The position numbers and the translations under genes are program-made. A DNA stretch of 64,000 bases from Oxalobacteraceae bacterium OTU3CINTB1 (GTDB lineage: Bacteria; Pseudomonadota; Gammaproteobacteria; Burkholderiales; Burkholderiaceae_D). How positions within the stretch are numbered: position 1 is the first letter of the stretch; every line of letters begins with the position of its first letter. This document shows, piece by piece, positions 46,130-54,287 of this stretch. The DNA is taken from contig CP099652.1 in NCBI GenBank assembly GCA_024123955.1, forward strand, positions 1,178,001 to 1,242,000, read 5' to 3'. The notes under the pieces were generated by a model that made no database searches, was not told where the DNA came from, and saw only the letters and a list, made by a program, of their open reading frames with translations.

Positions 46130-46615
46130 ATCCTACCTTTTTTAGTCAGAACGGCGATCCGCGTGCCCAAGCTAACGGCCGCTGTTGCATTCTTCGTGCT
46201 GGCGGCATTGGCCGGCACGATGGCCTATACCGGTTTCCTGGTCGTCGGCGTGTTGGCCGATCAACTTGGCACGGGTAGGTTCATCGCAGGCCTGCTGCTT
46301 GGCGCTCTTTTTGCGAGATTTCCGTGGATAAGCAGCGGAAAGCCGCGCATGGTCGGACTTTTACCTAAACCGGTCCGTCGCCCGCTGATCGTGAGCATCC
46401 TCGCATTGTGCATGTTCCACTTTGGGTGGGAGGGCGACTACGTGGCCGCACTGTTCATCGGCGTCACGACGGTGTTTCTTCTGACCTTGCCTTGGTTGCG
46501 GCGGGTCATATTCGATCGCCTGTTCGGGTCCATCGTCAAATTCACTGGCCGCCACCCCGCCAAGCCCACCGATGACACTGTGATCGATGGCGAATTCAGG
46601 GAAAAGAAAGAATAA
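46130..46615 (+). CDS. Small multi-pass membrane protein, unusual start
   Basis: The protein of about 161 residues has three or four hydrophobic segments (LTAAVAFFVLAALAGTMAYT, GRFIAGLLLGALFARF, PLIVSILALCMFHFG, DYVAALFIGVTTVFLL) and a charged C-terminal tail. No family is recognised. The ideal Shine-Dalgarno GCAGGAG (46116-46122) is followed after 7 bp by ATC at 46130, not ATG. Neither the in-frame TTG at 46091 nor the GTG at 46163 has a ribosome-binding site. Initiation is probably at ATC, as known for a few genes with rare start codons, or the start was lost by a single G to C change. Confidence 0.65.
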   Translation: MLPFLVRTAIRVPKLTAAVAFFVLAALAGTMAYTGFLVVGVLADQLGTGRFIAGLLLGALFARFPWISSGKPRMVGLLPKPVRRPLIVSILALCMFHFGWEGDYVAALFIGVTTVFLLTLPWLRRVIFDRLFGSIVKFTGRHPAKPTDDTVIDGEFREKKE

Positions 46616-46632
46616 GAGTGGTGTTCGGAAAC

Positions 46633-46660
46633 AAAAAAAACCACCCCAAGGTGGTTTTTT
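46633..46660. terminator. Bidirectional terminator between membrane protein gene and tRNA-Phe
   Basis: AAAAACCACC and GGTGGTTTTTT pair around CCAA, with A and T runs at either side. Confidence 0.88.
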
Positions 46661-46668
46661 AATATTTT

Positions 46669-46744
46669 TGGTGGCCCGGGGCGGAATCGAACCACCGACA
46701 CAAGGATTTTCAATCCTCTGCTCTACCAACTGAGCTACCAGGCC
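46669..46744 (-). tRNA. tRNA-Phe (GAA), copy 2
   Basis: All 76 nt, with encoded CCA, are identical to the copy at 5035-5110, and the orientation is the same. Identity extends a few bases beyond the 5' end (AAGG), then the flanks differ. Confidence 0.97.
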
Positions 46745-46754
46745 AAGGAGCAGA

Positions 46755-46782
46755 ATTATAGCAGGCCGGAGCGAAATTGCAA
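46755..46782 (-). promoter_or_regulatory. Promoter of tRNA-Phe copy 2
   Basis: On the minus strand TTGCAA (46777-46782) and a perfect TATAAT (46755-46760) are 16 bp apart, and the tRNA begins 10 bp downstream. Confidence 0.65.
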
Positions 46783-46786
46783 GGAA

Positions 46787-46815
46787 CAATTTCTCACGCA
46801 CACAAACGCTATAAT
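46787..46815 (+). promoter_or_regulatory. Promoter of the UbiH-type gene, predicted start at the ATG
   Basis: TATAAT at 46810-46815 ends 6 bp before the ATG at 46822. CAATTT at 46787-46792 is a weak -35 at 17 bp. Transcription would begin at or next to the start codon. Confidence 0.45.
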
Positions 46816-46821
46816 GGGCGG

Positions 46822-48042
46822 ATGAATAATCCATCGTCCCCGCCGCGCTTTATCGAGAGTGACATTTGCATTGTTGGCAATGGCGCGATTGCCAAGACCA
46901 CCGCGCTGGGCCTGGCCCAGTCCGGGCTGAGCGTGGCCTTGCTCTGTCCTCCGTCACCGCCGCCGTCCGCGCCGGCCGGCGCCGCCGATCCCGGCTGGGA
47001 CGCCCGGGTATATGCCCTCAACCACACCGCCCGCGATCTGCTGTCGTCGCTGAAGGTGTGGGACGCGCTCGACGACGCCCGCGTGGCGCCGGTCGACGCG
47101 ATGATCATCCAGGGCGACGGCGCCCGAGCAGGCGACCTGTCGTTCGACGCCTACGGCGCCCACGCCGGCACCCTGGCCTGGATACTGGAAGACCGCAACC
47201 TCGGCCAGGCGCTCGACGCCGCCCTCAAATTCGCCCGCAACGTGACCCTGGTCCATGGCCGGGCGGCGGAGCTGGTGCGCGGCGACGATCACGCCACCGT
47301 GCGGCTGGACGACGGCGCCAGCGTCAAAGCGCAGCTGGTGGTGGGCGCCGACGGCGCCGACTCCTGGGTGCGCGGCCAGTGCGACATCGGCCTCGATTAC
47401 CGCAGCTACGCCCAGCGCGCCGTGGTGACCAACTTCGATTGCGAAAAACCGCACCATGGCGCCGCCTATCAGTGGTTCACCGGCGCCGAGGGCATCGTGG
47501 CGCTGCTGCCGCTGCCCGGTAACAAGGTGTCGCTGGTGTGGTCGGCGCCGGACCTGCTGGCCGACCGGCTGCGCGAGGAATCGGCCGCGCAGATCGCCGA
47601 ACGCCTGGCCGTCTACGCCGCCGAAAAACTGGGCGCCCTGACGCCGCTGCAGCCGGAGCTGGTGCGCGATTTCCCATTGCGCCTTTTGCGCCCGCACGCG
47701 ATGACGTCGCCGCGCGTGGCGCTGGTCGGCGACGCCGCCCATGTGGTCCACCCGATGGCCGGCCATGGCATGAACCTGGGATTCGCTGACGTGGCGCAGC
47801 TGATGAAGACCCTGGCCGAGCGCGAACCGCAGCGCGGCGTCGGCGATGCCCGCGTGCTGGCCCGCTACGAGCGCGCCCGCAAGGAAGATGTGCTGCTGAT
47901 GCAGCTGACCACCGATGGCCTGGCGCGCCTGTTCGGCGCCGACGTCGAACCCTTGCGCGTGGTCCGCAATTTGGGATTAAACTTGTTGGATAAATTACCT
48001 GTGCTGAAGCGCCGCCTGATCTCTCACGCCATGGGCAAGTGA
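46822..48042 (+). CDS. UbiH/COQ6-family FAD-dependent hydroxylase
   Basis: The 406-residue protein has the FAD-binding DICIVGNGAIAKTTALGLAQ (GxGxxx with A in place of the third G), the mid-domain VVGADGADSWVR (DG motif) and RVALVGDAAHVVHPMAGHGM (GD motif, ribityl contact). These features define the UbiH/UbiF/VisC family of ubiquinone-ring hydroxylases. Which ring position it attacks cannot be told here. A Pro/Ala-rich insert (about residues 43-55) is odd. A TATAAT box ends 6 bp before the ATG. The dsbC-type gene follows 48 bp downstream. Confidence 0.88.
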   Translation: MNNPSSPPRFIESDICIVGNGAIAKTTALGLAQSGLSVALLCPPSPPPSAPAGAADPGWDARVYALNHTARDLLSSLKVWDALDDARVAPVDAMIIQGDGARAGDLSFDAYGAHAGTLAWILEDRNLGQALDAALKFARNVTLVHGRAAELVRGDDHATVRLDDGASVKAQLVVGADGADSWVRGQCDIGLDYRSYAQRAVVTNFDCEKPHHGAAYQWFTGAEGIVALLPLPGNKVSLVWSAPDLLADRLREESAAQIAERLAVYAAEKLGALTPLQPELVRDFPLRLLRPHAMTSPRVALVGDAAHVVHPMAGHGMNLGFADVAQLMKTLAEREPQRGVGDARVLARYERARKEDVLLMQLTTDGLARLFGADVEPLRVVRNLGLNLLDKLPVLKRRLISHAMGK

Positions 48043-48090
48043 GTGGAAAAAAGGCGGCGGCATGGTCTGTGTGTAGTCACCGGAGATGTC

Positions 48091-48819
48091 ATGAAAAAAA
48101 GTAAGTTCGTTTTGCTGTTGTTGTCTGTGATGATGGCGTCTTGCGGCCAGGCCCAAACCTCGCCGACCGAGGAAGAGATCAAGAAGCTGGTCGAGCCGCG
48201 CCTGGGCGAGGGCGTCAAGGTCGATTCGGTCAAGGCCACGCCTTATGCCGGTCTCTATGAAATCCGCATGGGTAACGAGATCCTCTACACCGATAAAACC
48301 GGCACTTATGTGTTCAACGGCCATATCTTCAACCTGACCACCGGCACCGATCTGACGCGCGAGCGCATCGACGACATCAACAAGATCAAGTTCTCCGATC
48401 TGCCGCTGGACAAAGCGCTCAAGAGTGTCAAGGGCGACGGCTCGCGCGTGATCGCGGTGTTCGAGGACCCGAACTGCGGCTACTGCAAGCAGTTCCGCAA
48501 GACCACGCTCAAAGACATCGACAACGTCACCGTCTACACCTTCATGTACAACATCCTGCGCGAGGATTCGTTCACCAAATCGGCCGGCGTGTGGTGCGCG
48601 CCGGACCGCAACAAGGCCTGGGACGAGTGGATGTTGAACGGTAAAACGCCGGCGACAGCCGCCGAATCCTGCAAGACCCCGAACCAGGATGTGCTGGCGC
48701 TGGGCCGCAAACTGGGCGTGAGCGGCACGCCGTCGATCTTCTTCGCCGACGGCTCGCGCATCCCCGGCGCGGTCGACACCAAGGCGCTGGAGGCAAAGTT
48801 CGCCAAGCTTAAGCAGTAA
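48091..48819 (+). CDS. dsbC: DsbC-type periplasmic disulfide isomerase
   Basis: The 242-residue protein has an exported N-terminus (MKKSKFVLLLLSVMMASCGQ; the Cys raises the possibility of lipidation, though the lipobox is poor). A DsbC dimerisation domain (about 25-95, IKKLVEPRLGEGVKVDSVKA) and a thioredoxin domain with active-site CGYC in FEDPNCGYCKQF follow, then VSGTPSIFFADG with the cis-proline. It rearranges wrong disulfides in exported proteins and is kept reduced by DsbD. This fits the many exported peptidases around it. Confidence 0.9.
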   Translation: MKKSKFVLLLLSVMMASCGQAQTSPTEEEIKKLVEPRLGEGVKVDSVKATPYAGLYEIRMGNEILYTDKTGTYVFNGHIFNLTTGTDLTRERIDDINKIKFSDLPLDKALKSVKGDGSRVIAVFEDPNCGYCKQFRKTTLKDIDNVTVYTFMYNILREDSFTKSAGVWCAPDRNKAWDEWMLNGKTPATAAESCKTPNQDVLALGRKLGVSGTPSIFFADGSRIPGAVDTKALEAKFAKLKQ

Positions 48820-48836
48820 GCTTCAACCGTTTTACC

Positions 48837-48857
48837 AGGGGACCCTAGCGGTCCCCT
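48837..48857 (+). other. Perfect hairpin between dsbC and the iorA-like gene
   Basis: AGGGGACC and GGTCCCCT pair around CTAGC. No T-run follows, so this is a weak terminator, pause or mRNA-stabilising hairpin. Confidence 0.5.
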
Positions 48858-48897
48858 AAACATATACCTATAAGCGGTTTCCCTCCAGGAGAATTGA

Positions 48898-49356
48898 ATG
48901 ATCACCTTGAATATCAACGGCAAGGACGTGCAGGTCGACGCCGATCCATCGACGCCGATTTTGTGGACCCTGCGCGATAACCTGAACATGACCGGCACCA
49001 AATTCGGTTGCGGCGCGGCGCTGTGCGGCGCCTGCACCGTGCACTTGGCCGGTGAACCGATCCGCTCCTGCGTGACGCCGATTTCGGCCGCCGTCGGCCA
49101 GAAGATCACCACCATCGAGGCAATGGAGAACGACAAGATCGGCAAGGCCGTGCAGGACGCCTGGGTCAAGCTCGACGTGCCGCAATGCGGCTATTGTCAG
49201 AGCGGCCAGATCATGAGCGCGACCGCGCTGCTGCGCACGAACAAAAAGCCGTCGGACGCCGACATCGACAACGCCATGAGCGGCAATATTTGCCGATGCG
49301 GCACCTATCAACGCATACGCGCCGCCATCAAAGACGCCGCCAGCACCATCGCTTAA
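48898..49356 (+). CDS. Small [2Fe-2S] subunit of a molybdenum hydroxylase (IorA type)
   Basis: The 152-residue protein carries both [2Fe-2S] clusters of the xanthine oxidase family: [15 protein letters not shown] in the plant-ferredoxin domain and CGYCQSGQ ... CRCGTYQRI in the helical domain. It opens [16 protein letters not shown], as isoquinoline 1-oxidoreductase alpha and aldehyde dehydrogenase small subunits do. It passes electrons from the Mo site of the large subunit. CAGGAG precedes the ATG at 48898; the large subunit starts 11 bp after its stop. Confidence 0.92.
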   Translation: MITLNINGKDVQVDADPSTPILWTLRDNLNMTGTKFGCGAALCGACTVHLAGEPIRSCVTPISAAVGQKITTIEAMENDKIGKAVQDAWVKLDVPQCGYCQSGQIMSATALLRTNKKPSDADIDNAMSGNICRCGTYQRIRAAIKDAASTIA

Positions 49357-49367
49357 GGGAGGACCGT

Positions 49368-51614
49368 ATGCGTATCGAATGGCTTAATCAGGAAAACATG
49401 GCCTCGCTGGCTCCAACGGCAAATGCCGGGACGCCGACCGGTGGCGTGTCGCGCCGCGGCTTCATGAAAGCCGGCGCGGTCGCCGGCGGTGGCCTGGTGC
49501 TGGGCTTTTTCATGCCCGCCGCCGGACGCTTCGCCAACGCCCAGCAGCCGCCGGCCAAGGTCTATGAACCGAACGCCTTCCTGCACATCGCACCGGACAA
49601 CACCGTGACGGTACAGGTCAACCGCCTTGAATTCGGCCAGGGCGTGCAAACCTCGCTGCCGATGCTGATCGCCGAGGAGCTCGACGCCGACTGGTCGAAG
49701 GTGGCGGGCGCGCTGGCGCCGGCTGGCGACCAGTACAAGGATCCGGCCTTCGGCATCCAGATCACCGGCGGCTCGGGCAGCATCGCCCACTCGTATCTGC
49801 AGTATCGTGAAATCGGCGCCAAGGCACGCGCGATGCTGGTCGCGGCGGCCGCCGAGCAGTGGAAGGTGTCGCCCGACCAGGTCAAGGCGGCCAACGGCGT
49901 GTTGAGCGGCCCGGCCGGGCAGAAGGCCACTTACGGCGAGCTGGCCGATGCGGCCATGAAGCAGCCGGTGCCCGCCAGCGTCAAGCTGAAGGACCCCAAG
50001 GACTTCACCATCATCGGCAAGCCGGTCAAGCGGCTCGACGCGGCGCTCAAGTCGAGCGGCAAGCAGCAATTCGGCATGGACTTCAAGGCGCCCGACAGCA
50101 AGGTAGCGCTAGTGGCGCGTCCGCCGGTGTTCGGCGCCAAGGTCGCGAAGTTCGACGCCAGCAAGGCCAAGGCCATCAAGGGCGTGATCGAAGTGCTGCA
50201 AGTGTCGACCGACCGTGGCGGCAGCGGCGTGGTGGTGGTGGCCGACGGCTACTGGCCGGCCAAGATGGGCCGCGAGGCGCTCGTGATCGAGTGGGACACC
50301 AGCGCGGTCGAGAAGGTCAGCACCGACAAGCAGATGAAAGAGTACAAGGCGCTGGCGCAAAAAACCGGCACCGTGGTGCGCGAGGCCGACCTGTCCAGGT
50401 TGGCCGGCGCGGCGAAGAAGATCTCCGCCGTCTATGAATTCCCGTACCTCGCGCATGCGCCGATGGAGCCATTGAATTGCGTGGTCGACCTGCGCGCGGA
50501 CGGTTGTACGGTGTGGGCCGGCTCGCAGTTCCAGACCGTCGACCAGGGCGCCATCGCCGCCACCGCCGGCCTGAAACCGGAGCAGGTGGTGCTCAACACA
50601 ATGATGGCCGGCGGCGGTTTTGGCCGCCGCGCCGTGCCGAGCTCCGATTACCTGGTGGAGGCGGTTAACATCGCCAAGGTCTGGAAGGCCGCCGGCAAGA
50701 CCGAACCGGTCAAGGTGGTGTGGAGCCGCGAGGACGACATCAAGGGCGGCTACTACCGCCCGTCGCACGTGCACCGCGCCGATATCGGCATCGATGCCAA
50801 GGGTGGCATCGTCGCCTGGGACCATGTCATCGTCGGGCAGTCGATCGTCACCGGCACGCCGTTCGAGGCGATGATGGTCAAGAATGGCGTCGACAATACG
50901 ATGATCGAGGGCATGGGCGAGCCGTACGAGGTGCCGCTGAAGCTCAGCGCGCACACCGTCAAGGCCAACGTACCGGTGCTGTGGTGGCGTTCCGTCGGCT
51001 CGACCCACACCGCCTACGTGATGGAGACGCTGATCGACGAAGCCGCGCACGCGGCCAAAATGGACCCCGTTGCCTATCGCAAGAAGATCATGGGTGAGAA
51101 GGGCAAGCGCCATGTCGCGGCGCTCGATCTGGCGGTCGCCAAGTCCGGCTACGGCAAGAAGGCCTTGCCCAAGGGGCAGGCGTGGGGCGTGGCGGTGCAC
51201 GAGTCGTTCGGCACTGTGGTGGCCTACGTGGTAGTGGCCTCGGTCAAGGATGGCGCGCCCAAGCTGCACAAGGTCACCGCCGGCGTCCACTGCAACACGG
51301 CCGTCAATCCGCTGACGATCGAGGCGCAGGTTCAGGGCGCGGCGCTGATGGGCCTTGGCATGACCTTGCCTGGCGCCGCGATCACGATCAAGGACGGCGT
51401 GGTGGAGCAGCAGAACTTCAGCGACTACACGGTCGCGCGCATGACCGACATGCCGGTCATCGACGTGCATATCGTGCCGTCGAACGATCCGCCGACCGGC
51501 ATGGGCGAACCCGGCTTGCCGCCGCTGGCGCCGGCCTTCGCCAACGCGCTGTTCAAGTTGACCGGCAAGCGCCTGCGCAAGCTGCCGTTCGATCTGAGCA
51601 CGGCCAAGGCGTAA
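49368..51614 (+). CDS. Molybdopterin-binding large subunit of a molybdenum hydroxylase (IorB type)
   Basis: The 748-residue protein starts with a twin-arginine signal (VSRRGFMKAGAVAGGGLVLG, residues about 27-46), so the complex is exported folded, with the small subunit carried along. The body matches the Mo-binding domains of the IorB/aldehyde oxidase group: FLHIAPDNTVTVQVNRLEFG, GGFGRRA, WWRSVGSTHTAYVMETLIDE and GMGEPGLPPLAP with the catalytic Glu near the C-terminus. The substrate (N-heterocycle or aldehyde) is not predictable. GGGAGGA precedes the ATG at 49368. No FAD subunit or cytochrome gene is adjacent. Confidence 0.92.
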   Translation: MRIEWLNQENMASLAPTANAGTPTGGVSRRGFMKAGAVAGGGLVLGFFMPAAGRFANAQQPPAKVYEPNAFLHIAPDNTVTVQVNRLEFGQGVQTSLPMLIAEELDADWSKVAGALAPAGDQYKDPAFGIQITGGSGSIAHSYLQYREIGAKARAMLVAAAAEQWKVSPDQVKAANGVLSGPAGQKATYGELADAAMKQPVPASVKLKDPKDFTIIGKPVKRLDAALKSSGKQQFGMDFKAPDSKVALVARPPVFGAKVAKFDASKAKAIKGVIEVLQVSTDRGGSGVVVVADGYWPAKMGREALVIEWDTSAVEKVSTDKQMKEYKALAQKTGTVVREADLSRLAGAAKKISAVYEFPYLAHAPMEPLNCVVDLRADGCTVWAGSQFQTVDQGAIAATAGLKPEQVVLNTMMAGGGFGRRAVPSSDYLVEAVNIAKVWKAAGKTEPVKVVWSREDDIKGGYYRPSHVHRADIGIDAKGGIVAWDHVIVGQSIVTGTPFEAMMVKNGVDNTMIEGMGEPYEVPLKLSAHTVKANVPVLWWRSVGSTHTAYVMETLIDEAAHAAKMDPVAYRKKIMGEKGKRHVAALDLAVAKSGYGKKALPKGQAWGVAVHESFGTVVAYVVVASVKDGAPKLHKVTAGVHCNTAVNPLTIEAQVQGAALMGLGMTLPGAAITIKDGVVEQQNFSDYTVARMTDMPVIDVHIVPSNDPPTGMGEPGLPPLAPAFANALFKLTGKRLRKLPFDLSTAKA

Positions 51615-51619
51615 GCCGC

Positions 51620-52204
51620 ATGCCGCTGACGGGTATTTTGCTGGCGGCCGGACGGGGAAAACGTTTCGATCCGTCCGGCGTGCAAAACAAACTGCTGCAA
51701 ACCGTCGACGGCGCCGCAGGCGATGTGGTCGTCGCCGCCAGCGCGAAGAACATGCTGGCGGCGCTGCCGCGCGTGCTGGCCGTCGTGCGGCCCGGCGACG
51801 ACAAGGTCGCGGCGCTGCTGGGCGCCCTCGGATGCGAGGTGCGCGTGTGCGCCGACGCCGATCTGGGCATGGGCGAGTCGCTGACGACGGCGATCGAACA
51901 CACCAAGGGCGCGGAAGGCTGGGTGATCGCATTGGGCGACATGCCTTACGTGCAGCCGGAAACCATCCGGGCGCTGGCCGCCACGGTGGAACGAGGCGCG
52001 CGCATCGCGGCGCCGGTGTATGAAGGACGGCGCGGCAACCCGGTCGCCTTCAGCAGTTTTCACTTGCCGCTGCTGCTGGCCCTCTCCGGCGACCAGGGCG
52101 CGCGCGCGATCCTGAAAAGCCATGCCGTAAGCGAGTTGGTGACCGACGACGCCGGCGTGGTGCGCGATATCGATACGCCCGGCGATTTGCGCGCTGACAT
52201 ATAA
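51620..52204 (+). CDS. MocA/MobA-like nucleotidyltransferase
   Basis: The 194-residue protein has the NTP-transferase loop GILLAAGRGKRFDPSGVQNK and later WVIALGDMPYVQPETI, GNPVAFSSFHLPLLLAL and DIDTPGDL. Those are the motifs of molybdenum cofactor cytidylyltransferases (MocA), which make MCD for xanthine-oxidase-family enzymes. Position 5 bp after the large subunit makes it the likely dedicated cofactor-maturation enzyme. The ATG at 51620 is the first with this N-terminus; no strong ribosome-binding site, so coupling is likely. Confidence 0.85.
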   Translation: MPLTGILLAAGRGKRFDPSGVQNKLLQTVDGAAGDVVVAASAKNMLAALPRVLAVVRPGDDKVAALLGALGCEVRVCADADLGMGESLTTAIEHTKGAEGWVIALGDMPYVQPETIRALAATVERGARIAAPVYEGRRGNPVAFSSFHLPLLLALSGDQGARAILKSHAVSELVTDDAGVVRDIDTPGDLRADI

Positions 52205-52218
52205 ACACAAGGACCGAC

Positions 52219-54048
52219 ATGAAGAAACCGAACAAGAACCCCGCCATCGCCTACAGCATCGTCGGTCACGACCTGGCGGCGCACCTCTTCCACGTCACGC
52301 TGACGGTGGACGCGCCGGCGCCGGACGGCCAGATATTCGCGCTGCCGGCCTGGATACCGGGCAGTTACATGATCCGTGAATTTTCGCGCAATATTGTGCG
52401 CATCCGCGCCGAGTCGAACGGCGAGCCGGTCGCGCTGACCAAGCTCGATAAACACTCGTGGCAGGCCGCGCCGCAGAAAGACCCGCTGAAAACAGGCCCG
52501 TCGCCGCTCACGCTGCACTACGAGGTCTACGCCTGGGATTTGTCGGTGCGCGCCGCGCATCTGGATCAGAACCACGCCTTCTTCAACGGCACCAGCGTGT
52601 TCCTGCGCGTGCTGGGGCAGGAAGACCAGCCGCACGTGGTCGACATCCAGCGTCCCGCCGACGAGGCGGCGCAAACCTGGCGCGTGGCGACGTCGCTGCC
52701 GGAGTTGAAGGCCAAGCGTTATGGTTTTGGCACCTACATCGCCGCCGACTACGATGAATTGATCGACCATCCGGTGGAGCAGGGCGATTTTGCGCTGGCC
52801 ACCTTCAAGGCCCACGGCATCCCGCACGACATCGTCATCAGCGGCCGGGTGCCGAACCTGGACCTGGCGCGCCTGAGCGCCGACCTGAAAAAGATCTGCG
52901 AGACCCAGATCGCCTTCTTCGAGCCGAAATCGAAGCAGGCGCCGATGGACCGTTACGTCTTCATGACCCTGGCGGTCGGCGACGGCTACGGCGGCCTGGA
53001 GCATCGTGCCTCGACCGCGCTGATCTGCGCCCGCGCCGATTTGCCGAGCACCACGGCCACCAGCAAGGACATCAGCGACGGCTACCTGCAATATCTCGGC
53101 CTGTGCAGTCATGAATACTTCCACACCTGGAACGTCAAGCGCATCAAGCCGGCGGCGTTCGCGCCTTATAACTTACAAGTCGAGAACTATTCGCCGCTGC
53201 TGTGGTTGTTCGAGGGCTTCACCAGCTATTACGACGACCTGATGCTGGTGCGTGCCGGCGTGATCGCCGAGCCGGCCTATTTTAAGTTGCTGGGAAAAAC
53301 GATCGGCAGCGTGCTGCGCGGCAGCGGCCGTACCAAACAAAGCGTCGCCGAGTCCAGTTTTGATGCATGGGGTAAATATTATCGTCAGGATGAGAATGCG
53401 CCCAATGCCATCATTAGTTATTACACGAAAGGTTCGCTGATCGGTCTGGCGCTGGACCTGAGTATTCGCGCTAAAACCGGCGGCAAGAAATCGCTGGATG
53501 ATGTGATGCGTGCGTTATGGCAGCGCTATGGCCGTGATTTTTATAACGGCGGCGGACGCGGCGTAACGCCGGCCGAAGTGGAAGCGCTGTTCGATGAAAT
53601 CATCGGCGCGCGTTTTAAACCATTCTTCGACAAATATATACGCGGTACCGAGGATGTACCGCTGGCTAAAATGCTGGCGCCATTCGGCGTTAAATATAGC
53701 GATGAGCGTAAATCGTCCAAACCGGGTCTTGATGCGAATATCGGCCGCGAAGGCAACGATTGCAAACTGTCGAGCGTCCACGAGAATGGCGCGGCGCATT
53801 TGGCGGGTTTATCGGCCGGCGATTTATTGGTCGCGATTGATGGTTTGCGAGTCAACGCGACAAATCTGGACACCCTGCTTTCCCGTTATGGCGTCGGTTC
53901 GACGGTGGAAGTGCATGCCTTCCGCCGCGATGAGTTGATGACTTTCAGTATGACATTACAGGGCGATCGAGTACCCGGCATTACCCTCGCGTTGGACCCT
54001 GCCGCCAAAAAATCCGCCGGTCCGCTGCGACCGAGCGCCACGCGCTAG
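52219..54048 (+). CDS. M61-family glycyl aminopeptidase with PDZ domain
   Basis: The 609-residue protein has an N-terminal beta domain (about 1-170), the zinc motif HEYFH at 298-302 with Glu332 in LFEGFTSYYDD as third ligand, and a C-terminal PDZ domain (about 510-590, VHENGAAHLAGLSAGDLLVA). M61 enzymes prefer N-terminal Gly or Ala. No signal peptide is visible, so unlike the other peptidases here it appears cytoplasmic. AAGGA precedes the ATG at 52219. The last quarter uses noticeably more AT-ending codons than the first part. A terminator follows. Confidence 0.92.
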   Translation: MKKPNKNPAIAYSIVGHDLAAHLFHVTLTVDAPAPDGQIFALPAWIPGSYMIREFSRNIVRIRAESNGEPVALTKLDKHSWQAAPQKDPLKTGPSPLTLHYEVYAWDLSVRAAHLDQNHAFFNGTSVFLRVLGQEDQPHVVDIQRPADEAAQTWRVATSLPELKAKRYGFGTYIAADYDELIDHPVEQGDFALATFKAHGIPHDIVISGRVPNLDLARLSADLKKICETQIAFFEPKSKQAPMDRYVFMTLAVGDGYGGLEHRASTALICARADLPSTTATSKDISDGYLQYLGLCSHEYFHTWNVKRIKPAAFAPYNLQVENYSPLLWLFEGFTSYYDDLMLVRAGVIAEPAYFKLLGKTIGSVLRGSGRTKQSVAESSFDAWGKYYRQDENAPNAIISYYTKGSLIGLALDLSIRAKTGGKKSLDDVMRALWQRYGRDFYNGGGRGVTPAEVEALFDEIIGARFKPFFDKYIRGTEDVPLAKMLAPFGVKYSDERKSSKPGLDANIGREGNDCKLSSVHENGAAHLAGLSAGDLLVAIDGLRVNATNLDTLLSRYGVGSTVEVHAFRRDELMTFSMTLQGDRVPGITLALDPAAKKSAGPLRPSATR

Positions 54049-54059
54049 GCCGCAATCCA

Positions 54060-54111
54060 CCGCCACCGCCGCAACGGTTCGCCGTTTTGCTGGCGCTGGC
54101 GGTTTTCTTTT
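54060..54111 (+). terminator. Terminator after the M61 gene
   Basis: CCGCCACCGCC and GGCGCTGGCGG form an 11-bp stem with one mismatch, an internal AACGG/CCGTT hairpin sits in the loop and TTTTCTTTT follows. Confidence 0.8.
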
Positions 54112-54287
54112 GCTAATTTCACGCTAAATATTGGCGCGTATTAGCCAAAATTCGGCATACGTAGGCGATGCGGTGTCACATTTTTGTGCAATGCAGCGTT
54201 TTCATCGGGCTTAATTTTCCGGCAAGTTCAGAAGTGGTTTAGAATTTAACCATAACTCTCTATTGGTCAGCTACCGATTCGCAAGTT

